Assembly: GCA_024362935.1 (NCBI GenBank) | Contig: JANCRA010000010.1 | Location: forward strand, 9,912,501 to 9,976,500 | Source: Setophaga petechia | Taxonomy: Eukaryota > Chordata > Aves > Passeriformes > Parulidae | Length of the DNA stretch: 64,000 bases | Reading direction: 5' to 3' | Part shown: piece by piece, positions 54,971 through 64,000 of the stretch | Numbering within the stretch: the stretch's first letter is position 1 | Layout: each line of letters starts with the position of its first letter | Notes under the pieces: generated by a model | Seen by the model: the letters and a program-made list of their open reading frames with translations, nothing else | Databases searched by the model: none | Told to the model about the DNA's origin: nothing | Program-made: the position numbers and the translations under genes

Positions 54971-57275
54971 CAGCTGCTGGGACTGAATGCTTGGGGGAAA
55001 AAACGCTTTATCCCCTTCTTCCCACAACTATTTCATCCCTGACCATACACAGGTGCTTTTAAAGGAGTAAATCTATTGAAAACCAAAGATAAGCAATTTC
55101 CTTCTATTATTTTCAGTGACAGAAATCCCTTCCTTTAAGTATGGTCACCATGTTTAATTTTATACTGTCACTGTAAGAAAGTTTACTGCAAAAGCTAATT
55201 TAAAGTATATTTTTTGGACAGCAGAGTAATGTTCTGTTTTTGTTACTGAATAAAATAACTAGTAGCTGGGTTTTTCTTAGGAGCTCTTTAATGCTTCATT
55301 ACTAACCATCCGATTTATTTCACATAAGGGAAAATACATTTTCTTCTGGAAATTTGTAGTGAATTTCAGGGCAAAGTCACTTCCAACAAAACTGATTCAG
55401 CAATACCCACAGGTGATGGCATGAACTCTATTTAAGGCAAGGAAATTGCCTTTCAAACTCTTGGCAAGAATTCTGAAAGCTTCAGAGCAGCAAGTATGCT
55501 GAGTTAGCATAGGAAATACTCAGTAATTAACAACTAAATCTCAAAAATTAAGACTTGTCAGATCTTCAGGTCAAAACATGAAATTCTGTCTTTTGGGGGA
55601 TTAATCACATGGGCACTCACTGAGTGCAGTGTTTGCCACATGCAACAAAGTCACTGAAAGATCATCAAATTAATGCAAAACCACAGTGAAATATTTTCTA
55701 ACCTTGTACTTAAACAATAGATAAACATCACAGAAAGTTAACTTAAAGATTTTCAACCAAGAAAATACTTAATTTTGATAAAGTTAGGGGGGAGCTTGGG
55801 TGTTAGAGTTTTGTATTTTCTTTTTAACTTTAGAGGTTGCAGTTGAAGATAAAATGCATATAGTTTAAAACCTGAACTTACAAAAAGAGTGACAATCATT
55901 TTTATATCTTTTCCACCACATGTCATTAGACTTTCTTTTATGACTTTTGGTTCTCCAGGTCAAACTTTATATCTTCCAAAGGGAAAATAATTTCAACCAT
56001 TTCTAAAAAGATGATCTGTCCCATGGAGCAAAACCCACTTTCCATGAGGGCAGGCATTTATTTCACATACATATATATAAAAGGCAATTTTAATATTGTG
56101 TAAATACTCATTTATCTATCTATACAGCTACCTAATTTTGTTACAAGCAGGTTTATGAGCTTTGGAAGGAACCACCACACAGGAAAGGAGATCTGTATGA
56201 AAGCACTGTGGTCATGAAAGTATGCTCCACAAATATGGCATTTCTGAAACATCTGACAAACCTCCACCACATCACAGCACTGAAACTTCTCCTACCCTCA
56301 AGCTCTTCATGTTACAAAATGAATAAGCTTTTCTAGGCAAGCCTTGTGAAGTTCTCAGGAGGTTGTGCTCCTACTTGGGGACTCTCAGAAAACAAAAACA
56401 ATGTCTGGAAAAAGCAGTCTTAGGATATATTTCTAAATACCATATTTAAAGCTCAGGCCAACTGAAATATTTCTATGGATGATAAATACATTTCTTAAAA
56501 AAAACATTACCATGGATATTGTCACACTATGTAATAGAGATTTTTTTGAAGTATCATTTACTAAAAAATAAAAAGTGCATTGATTTTTGCTTTATGCTCA
56601 GACATAGAAAGAGCACAAAGCAACAAGACAATTAGACAAAATGATGGATTTGAACACATGCTGCATTTTACTGTTAACATGTATGCATAACTTCCATTAA
56701 TGTCAGTATGAGTTATGTGTGCACTGCTAAAATAATATGACCATAGCAAAAATATTTCCTCCAGAACTAATATAGTAATATTTTTAATAGACATTTCAAA
56801 AAAAAAGATTTGGAAATTAACATGCAACTGCAACTCCTTCTTACAAATTTATACTTTCAAATTCTTTAAAATAAACTTAATTTTTTTTCACAAATTGGCA
56901 TCAAGTTAAGAAAGAATTGATTTTATCAAACTACCTTTCATTTAATGGGTACTTAAGTTGTTTCCAGTTCATAAAAACCAACCAGATATGAACAAGACTA
57001 AGCTGCTCCCCATTTTTCTTCTAAACTTCCATAAATAACCAAATTTATTTGGGAACAAGAAATGACAAAAAATTGAAGAAGTTTTCTAAAACTGACAACT
57101 GATTGTGGCCAGTAAATTAAGATGGATCTTGACAATGACAGCCAGATGGGCCTAGAATGCAGAGTTATGGTTGGAACTTGAACTTAACATAAGCATAGGA
57201 AATCATCATGAATGTTCTTAAACACACACTTCATGCCTATTGAACTGGAAACTCCTAGCCAAAAACTGCAATCAG

Positions 57276-57322
57276 TTTTAAAAAATGAATTAAAAAATGA
57301 ATTAAAAATTTAATTTTTTAAA
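57276..57322. repeat. AT-rich tandem plus inverted repeat
   Basis: AAAAAATGAATT occurs twice in tandem and is followed by AAAAATTTAATTTTTTAAA, whose reverse complement matches the first unit with one mismatch. The segment could form a hairpin but is composed almost only of A and T. Confidence 0.7.
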
Positions 57323-58756
57323 CAATAAATAGAAATTATGGTCAATGCTTCCAATTAATAAGTTACCTTAAAAAAACTAGCATCTTTGCTGCTGAGTCTC
57401 TCACTTCTAATACCACTCACCCAGCCCTTCATTCATAAAACAGAACAGCTTTTGTCAAAATGACTTCTACCTCACCAGTTTTTGGCAACCTCATTTTCCA
57501 GCTTGTTCTGTGAGGCTTTGCGTACCAAATTTAAAAGTTCACATTAACAGAATTAGAGGTTTTTCCTCTATTTTGATCAGCAATTGTTAATTGTGATTTA
57601 AAAAAAAATCTTATTATTAGGGCCAATAAAAGGCACTTGAGGAAACAGACCAAAACACTATACAGAAAATAGATAACTGGCACTGAGCATCTGAGTTATG
57701 ATGGGACAATTAATATGTACATATAACTTAATATTTTAAAAAAACTTTTAAAATCTCTCTATTATAAAATATAATGCCCCATAGTATTCTAATTCTATGT
57801 GATTCCATTTTCTGTATGGATGCAGACCTCACTAAAGTCAAAATCAGAAATTCTTTAGATATCTCTGGAAACATTTGTGCTTCCATTACAGCATTTCTGC
57901 ACCTGTATTACCTGACAGACATTCTTAAAATCCACTTTTATAAAACCCTTCTATGTGACTCCATTTCCACTTTGCCTTATTTACAATAACATTATGAAAA
58001 TAATTTTTTTTTCTGATTATTTCCCTTCCTTTAAAATCAAGGATAACTGTAAAAATTGACCTGAAGTTATATATGGCTTCCTCCCTCAAAACAACTGTTT
58101 CAAAATTACAACTGTGATTTTGTTTTGTTGAATGTTAACTACATAATTATCAGCCTGGCCAAGTCATAGCAGGTTCACCCTTTTTGCCAATTTTAAAGAT
58201 CATTTCAAAGCTTTAATGCCCCATAATTACAGACACTTTTCTTTGCATGGAAGAAGTTTGATTTAAATTATATGTCTCTCTTCCTTCTTCATTCTGAGCA
58301 CATACACAGTGGTAAAGTGTATGCAAAAATTCTTTGTTAGTTTGGGGGTGTTTTTAACCAATTCAAAGCAACAAGGTTTGCACCATCAACAGAAAGTCAA
58401 AAACTCCCTTCCCTTGCATGTGACCCTGGCAGAGATTCCAGCATTGCAATCCCAATGAGAGATGGGGCACTAGATTTTCAGTTTCTCATAGAAGTTATAT
58501 ATTACTAATACTTTTACTTGCATGCAACAAAGGACAACTTAGAAAATATGTTGGAGTACTTGTAAAATGAAGACTTTTACACTTCTGCGCTTTTAAAGGA
58601 ATTTAAGTGTCTCAAAACTATTAGAAATCCTTAGATTGAGACCTAAATATATCCAGAGAAATAATTAAAATTAACACCAAAAGAAATCCATCAAAACTTT
58701 CTCCTATGGCAAAGCAGTTATTTTCTTTTTTTTCCCCTAGAAATTAGAGAAATCAA

Positions 58757-58765
58757 GGTACTTAC
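58757..58765 (-). promoter_or_regulatory. ERC2: 5' splice donor of the ERC2 exon
   Basis: Minus-strand GTAAGTACC follows exon bases ATGAA directly. GTAAGT is the consensus U1-binding core. Placing the junction here leaves the exon in phase 2; the alternative junction one base later would begin the intron with TA, which is not a donor. Confidence 0.9.
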
Positions 58766-58926
58766 TTCATTTCTAGAATTTCTTCAAGCTGTTTCCTTCT
58801 CTCTATTCTCAGGTTAGCCAGGTGTGCTTCCTTTTCAGCCAAAGACTGCTGTGTTGAGGCAAGACGGGCTTTGGTGGAATCTAACTCTTGTCTGGTCTTC
58901 TCCAGGGCATTCATCAGCTCTTCTAC
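58766..58926 (-). CDS. ERC2: ERC2 (CAST/ELKS2) internal coding exon, C-terminal coiled-coil region
   Basis: Seen: read on the minus strand, 161 bp are open in one frame. They are preceded by a pyrimidine-rich acceptor ending CTCTCTCAG and followed by a near-consensus donor, GTAAGTACC. The exon starts in phase 0 with VEELMNALEK and encodes 53 residues plus two bases (AA) of a split codon, probably Lys. It includes STQQSLAEKEAHLANLR and ends LEEILEM. The peptide is rich in Glu, Lys, Gln, Leu and Arg with heptad-like spacing, as expected of a coiled coil. Known: ERC proteins are presynaptic active-zone scaffolds that bind RIM, Piccolo/Bassoon and liprin-alpha through coiled coils. From memory, ERC2 has MNALEKTRQ and IERRKQLEEI where ERC1 differs, which favours ERC2 over ERC1. 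A Ser in LDSTKAR replaces the Ala I remember in mammals, a conservative change. Inferred: the following exon should begin by completing the Lys codon before QEALLAAIS; I did not find it downstream here. Confidence 0.95.
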
Positions 58927-58950
58927 CTGAGAGAGAGGACATTTTCAACT
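58927..58950 (-). promoter_or_regulatory. ERC2: 3' splice acceptor of the ERC2 exon
   Basis: The minus-strand intron ends CCTCTCTCTCAG immediately before GTAGAAGAGCTG. A CT-rich tract of about ten bases precedes the AG, and no other AG lies within it. This fixes the exon start at a whole Val codon (phase 0), as expected for the ERC family at this point. Confidence 0.85.
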
Positions 58951-59376
58951 CCCTATTCTTTACAACAAGAAAATATTAAATTAATATAAATACAGAGAGG
59001 GGGAAAACACACTAAAGGAATTATTTTCTGTAAATGGCTGCTCAAATCGCTTTCTATCATGACTGTTTTTAAAACTGACAGTAGTGTTTCAAAACCAAAA
59101 GAAAACCCCTCAAAGTTTCCATGAATCCATTAGCAATAAACAATATTTATACAAAATAGAGCTAACACCAGAAACTTATTTAACCTGGGCCACTGCCACA
59201 TACAGATACAATTTATAAATATGTCCTGCAACATTTTTATTATTTAAATTCAGGGTGGTGGTAACTCATCAAATAAGTTATTTCAGGAATTTTAAATGCA
59301 GCTATAGATGCATGTTTTGATATAAAAGTGTTAATGAAAGCCCAACATTTTTCATGAAGAATGCACATCTTTGCAA

Positions 59377-59555
59377 AACAGGTTGCCCAGGGAAATTGTA
59401 AGCTCTCCAGTCCTTCAACATTTTAAGATTTTGATTGAATGAAGCCTAGAGAATCTGATCCAACTTTGAAGTTATTTCTGCTTTGAGTACAGGTTTGTAG
59501 TGCATTGTCTCTAGTGATCCCTTCTAATCAAATTATTCTATCATCCTGAACTTTA
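59377..59555 (+). mobile_element. Degraded CR1 LINE 3'-end fragment
   Basis: The segment opens with GGTTGCCCAGGGAAATTGTA, matching the CR1 tail block that starts GGTTGCCCAGGGAAGTTGT. It later carries CTAGTGATCCCTTCTAATCAA and ATTATTCTATCATCC, diverged forms of the terminal 'CCCTTCCAACC...ATTCTATGATTCT' block. The middle is heavily mutated, so this is an old copy. It lies about 450 bp upstream of the ERC2 exon in transcript terms and is antisense to it. Confidence 0.7.
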
Positions 59556-61679
59556 AAGGTCTGTAACTGCTCTAACAACAATCAAGTTCTTTTCCTCCTG
59601 ATAACTGTGAGAAGATCTGAAGCATGAAGTGCAGGAAAGTTGTGGTGATCCCATTTTGTCCTTAGTGTGGAGAAATGTCATGGGGAAACTTAAAGAATGG
59701 AGACAATATAATGACACCTGTCTGGCAGCAGAAGCTTTATTTGTGGGGTGAAGCATTTTCCATGAATGGCCTCCAGTAATCAATATGACAGTGGGATTTG
59801 GCCCCTTCAAATGATACAGTTTACATAAAGTGAAATAGGTTTTTTTAGTGAGACATAATGATTAATGAATGTCCTATTTCCTGTATGTTCTTTCTCACCT
59901 CCTTTGTCCAAATATTATTATTTTATAAACTAGAAAACACTTCAGGAAGAACCTCTAAATGAAATAAAATAAAATGGGAAAGATTATATATTCCCTTCAT
60001 CCATGTTACGCAAAGCATTGAAAGGAGTTCAATTTTGCTGTGACTTGAGAAGTCTGACCAAATTTCTCAGTGCTCATATCATCAGTGTGGCTACTTCTCC
60101 CAAGCTGAGCTGCTGTTCTCTAAAGCCTCCTAGCAGGCAATCCGTGCTCAAAAGCCATTTTTGTTTCAATTCCAATATAGATGGGCTACTATATAAAAAG
60201 TTCAATAAATAAAACAAATAAATAATAGAGTTGTCATGAATTACAATGAGGACTCACAGCCCATTTGCCAATGATACACTGATTATTTCCTCCTTCCCCA
60301 TCACCTCTACAAACACTCCAATAAGATCAATGAAATACTGGAGCGTGGCTGATACTCTGCAGTGCATAAGAAGCTGCACTTCATCAATGCAGAGCAGAAT
60401 TACCAACAGTGTTGAAACTACTGATGTTCAACCTTCCACTCAGAAAGGAAAAGCAGTGTGATGGTGATATCAATGAAACAGCAAGGAGTGCAACTCAGGA
60501 GACTCTGCAGATGCAAGATTCCACTGGAGAAAGTGAGAAGAAAGCTGATGATTTGAGATACCTTGTAATATGACTGTCTAGTGAATGTTCTTAGAGGCAG
60601 CAAAGAGAACTTGAGGGAAATAAAGAAATAAAAAAGTTCCACTTAAATCCCATGAAAAAAATAATTAACAGGCCAGAAGGAAAGTGATCATATTTCTTTA
60701 AAAACAGATTCAATTTCTAATTTAACACCAGGTACTTGATATCCTGCTTTAGTGCAAGAACATAAACCCATGCTGTCTCCATCAATGACAAGACTCAACT
60801 ACTCAAACATAGGATATTTCTAACTCTTTTCTGGGTTATTTCTTAGGCTTTTCCTTGTACCTTTTAAAGACTGCATCTAGTTTCTGCTGAGCATCCACCC
60901 TATCACTTAATTCCAGACAACAGAGCTTAATGGAAACTGTAGTAAGAATCAGAACAGGAAAGTCATTAATTCATACAGACTCCAGCTTTTAGACAGTATC
61001 TTTAAACACCAAGACACTCCCCACTTGCATATTTGTTGGACAAATGAGAATATAAAAAAGTAGAATTCTTGAACTTCTTTATTTTTAGCATCATTGTGCT
61101 CCCTTTCCATGTTCTCAATTTGGTACCCATCCTGATGGTTGACTGAATCCTCACCCTACTTCATATCACATAATTTACATTTCAAAACATTTAAGAGAAT
61201 TAAAGACTTGTGGAAAGCAAAGCTGTGGATTTGTTAATGTCTATAAGTAACATACTCTTACATTGCCAGACAAAAGAGATCAAAGTTTAAAACAAAAGGG
61301 GGAAAAAACCTTCAAAACTTAAATCTGAAAACTTTTTCAAACCACAAATCGTTAACATGTGTCGACTTGAAAGTTTTATTTCCCTTTACACTTTCAACAC
61401 AGTATTTGCCAGCTAGTTCTTCCTTCATTTTTCAAATATGACCCAAGTTCGTGGCTGCACGTTTTCCTAGTTAACTGTCCTACCAACACCTACAGCCAAA
61501 TTCAACTGGCAGGGAAGTGCACAGAAACCGATTTTTTTTTTTTCTAATCAACTCCTATCAAACATAAATGTGTAAGTTACACAAAACAATCCTCTCACCA
61601 CACTAATTATATAGCTGCAGCAGATGTGTTACAAAGGAAAATTAACCACTGAAGGCAGTATTATAGATGAAAATTTTGG

Positions 61680-61800
61680 TTTCGGGCAATCCCTGCCCCA
61701 GCCCAGCAGCACCACCTGGCAGGGGCAGAGGCGCTGGGGGCAGTTCCCACCTGGAAGCTGCTCCCTTTTCCCAGCCCTATCCCTCAGTATAAATGCTGCC
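61680..61800. other. Compact GC-rich islet with G-run cluster
   Basis: CCCCAGCCCAGCAGCACCACC is followed by GGCAGGGGCAGAGGCGCTGG and GGGCAGTTCCCACCTGG, ending near a TATA-like CAGTATAAATGC. G-run spacing on the plus strand could allow a G-quadruplex. CAGCACCAC resembles half of the REST/NRSF site and CACCTG is an E-box core, but neither is a full confident match. It lies about 2.8 kb upstream of the ERC2 exon within the intron. Confidence 0.35.
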
Positions 61801-64000
61801 AAACACAAACCCTGCATGTTTTGAATTCTCAGAAATACAAGTTTTGAAAGAGTTTATGGTGAGAACCTCAGTGCATGCACTTAGCTCAGGAATATTCTAT
61901 GCCCTGAATATGTTATTAGCTGGGTTTTCTTCCCTTTTGCAAGACAATGACCCCATTTTATCCTTTGCATTTTGTAATAAAAGCCTTTTTTTTTTTCATA
62001 CTTGCAGAAAAAGCTTAACTGACCTCGGCACTTTGAGGATTTTATTAAAATCTGCACTAGAATTAAGTTTGCATTTCAGAATGGCAGAAACCCAGCAAAC
62101 TAAACTACAGTAATTGTTTCTTAGTTTTGAATCTATTTTCAGTGAACACTTTCTACTTGTTCTGCAGCTTCACATTTTTAAGTGCTATCAGCAGCGTTTC
62201 ACACCAAGATAAGAAAAGAAAAAAATGAATGTGGCTGAAGAATACATCTGCGCTACCAGATTCTGCAAATTAAAGGAGGTTAGAGTTCAAATGAATGACA
62301 GTTTATTAAAAATGCCCTGGAGCATTCTTAATTCCAGATTGGATTCGGCTCAGTAGAGCTCAGGCTAACATAATACTGCTCCAGTTTGTGGGAATGAAGA
62401 GGGGGAGGGACAATTGCATGTTTTCTCAGTTCAAGTATAACATATTTCTGCAGGATGACGAAGGGCTGGCACCACTCCAGCAGTCAAGGTTAGTATGGTT
62501 AGTACTACTACCTTTAAAGGGTCGGCACTTCATTTTGGCAACAATATTGGTGATAAATGCAAGAGTTTTGGATTTCCCTAACTGACTTTTTCAAGTATCG
62601 GTAGCTACGCAAGAATTGCATCCCTATTTTATTTTAAAACCTAATCTTGCTTTGGCACACAGATCATTTATGAATTTTATGGAGTAAAAGGAAATAAAGA
62701 AATCAATCTATTTAAACATTCTTTTACTTTAATATTAAAATAGTAACCATTATTTTTTTTTAAAAGTTTAACAAACAATTACATTCATTCAATAAAGCTG
62801 GATGCATTTCGATAATAAGTCATTCAGTGTAAGAATCCATCCAGTTGTTTTGAAAGGGTTGGGTTTTTTTCCATTTCCTAAGGAAATGCCTTTTTTTCTC
62901 TACACCAAGTTACACACTACATAAATTTCAGTTATCTCCAGCTCTGTGAAGATTATTTTAATAAAAATAATATTTGGGGGTTTTCCCCTTAGATTAAGCA
63001 TGAGATGGTAAAAAAGGAAAGACTATAATCCTCAAACTTTCTCCTTGTGGCTTTCCTACAAATTTCTTCTCTTACTGGCCTAAGAGGGCACAGAAAACAC
63101 ATTCACAGAGATGAGGGAAAACAGATAAAAGCTGGAATTTGTACACACCAAATATCCACCTACCAGCTCTTTCAACTCCCAGCCTTTGCCATGAGCACAG
63201 TGGCCATGCCTCACACAATGAAGGTGAGTGCCAGGCATGCCAGGACGCTGTGCCAGCAGCTGCTGGCCAAGCAGGGAATCACTTTACCCCATGGCTAATT
63301 CAATTATACACTACAGGAGGGCCAGCACCAGTCATGTGGACCTACTGCTTTTAAAACTGCCAGTGCTGTCCTGTAGGATGGTTTGTAAATATCTTGTTCC
63401 TTCCTGTTTCTAGTACAAATTTCCCCAGTGGGCAAATGCCTCAACAATTTCATTACAAAGGTGTTTTTCACAAAAGCAAAGAGTCATAGCAGAGTGTCAT
63501 CCTGAGCTTTGCAAGACATGGAAATAAACTCTTTGTCACCCTCCCCTCTACTCTCTTCCCATCCCATTTGTCATCCACAGACAAATTCCTCACCTCTGAC
63601 TTCCATCACAGTTCTTAAAGCCAGGAAACAGGTCTAACAAAACCAGGACAGTTCTGGAGGCTGATGCTTCTGAGCCTTGCCAAACAAAGAAATTAGACAC
63701 ATGCTGTGTCTCACAACTTTGGAAATTGTCAGAGAAAAGTAACCATACTCTAGAATGCATAAAAGCTTTAAAATAAACATAATAAGTGAAGGATTTGACA
63801 GAATATTAAGCAGTATTTATAAATTCCAGGTTGGTTTTTCAGCTCCTAAAAGACTGGACACATAGGGCCCAGTGACATCAGCCAGCAATGCAGTGGCAGT
63901 CCAACACCAAGCACCAGAAGCCCTGCAGCAGCAGTCCCCAGGGCAGGGCCATGTCCTCAGGAACACAACAGCACAATTACCAAATGGGATGCCATGCTGC

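Larger units (their letters stand above)
1..58765 (-). other. ERC2: ERC2 intron downstream of the exon (partial)
   Basis: About 58.8 kb of AT-rich, CpG-poor sequence. No exon for the expected next ERC2 segment (QEALLAAIS... then a Lys-rich stretch) was recognised on the minus strand, and no other gene family was seen on either strand. Introns this long are normal for ERC2, which spans hundreds of kilobases in other vertebrates. A nested non-coding RNA or an unrecognised microexon cannot be excluded by eye. Stretches not listed separately (for example 5613-9300, 9600-15000, 17050-26500, 27520-37900, 38250-50440 and 50600-54600) hold only simple repeats and unremarkable intronic sequence as far as I can see. 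Confidence 0.6.
58927..64000 (-). other. ERC2: ERC2 intron upstream of the exon (partial)
   Basis: About 5 kb of AT-rich sequence without long ORFs. I looked on the minus strand for the preceding ERC2 exon (expected to end near ...NAEKQ before a GT donor) and did not see it, so the intron probably continues past the window edge. It holds a degraded CR1 copy near 59.4-59.55 kb, AT-rich simple sequence such as the AAATA-type stretch around 60.2 kb, and GC-richer islets near 61.7, 63.2 and 63.85-63.97 kb. The rest has no recognisable feature. Confidence 0.7.

Noticed and set aside
1..64000. CRISPR arrays, operons, prophage, tRNA or rRNA genes
   Set aside because: No regularly spaced direct repeats, cloverleaf-like or rRNA motifs, or closely packed ORFs were seen; the base composition, splice sites and CR1 content indicate vertebrate nuclear DNA.

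Overview
The window looks like vertebrate, most probably avian (songbird-like), nuclear DNA. It is AT-rich and poor in CpG. It lacks long ORFs, operons and ribosome binding sites, and it holds few interspersed repeats. The repeats I recognise are eroded CR1 (LINE) 3' ends and one endogenous-retrovirus LTR of a type I associate with passerine genomes. The species call is an inference from these repeats.

The only protein-coding feature I can support is one 161-bp exon on the minus strand (58766-58926). It has good splice sites on both sides and an uninterrupted coiled-coil reading frame. Its protein matches the C-terminal coiled-coil region of ERC2 (CAST/ELKS2), a scaffold of the presynaptic active zone. 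ERC2 is known for very long introns, and I found neither the preceding nor the following coding exon. I therefore read 1-58765 as the downstream intron and 58927-64000 as the upstream intron, each probably running past the window edge.

Layout on the plus axis: 1-4976 is plain AT-rich intron with a small tandem repeat near 3.6 kb. A solo LTR lies at 4983-5606, in the same direction as ERC2 and flanked by an imperfect 6-bp target-site duplication. From 5613 to 27420 the intron holds GC-richer islets (about 9.3-9.6 kb), pyrimidine and A tracts, a 21-bp tandem repeat (15.5 kb), a degraded LINE-like fragment (16.7-17.0 kb) and a possible CR1 scrap (26.6 kb). A CR1 3' end lies at about 27.42-27.51 kb. 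From 27.5 to 58.8 kb there are small tandem repeats, two segments resembling ancient amniote repeats (about 37.96-38.13 and 50.45-50.58 kb) and a GC-richer islet at 54.6-55.0 kb. After the ERC2 exon there is a plus-strand CR1 remnant at about 59.38-59.55 kb and a compact GC-rich islet at 61.68-61.80 kb.

The short ORFs scattered through both strands show no family signature and no splice context, and their frames read through repeats and low-complexity sequence, so I treat them as chance. I found no RNA gene, CRISPR array, bacterial or phage feature, or evident new biological system. The best leads are the sense-oriented LTR with its own TATA-like and poly(A) signals inside a long neuronal gene, and a few GC-rich islets that could be regulatory.
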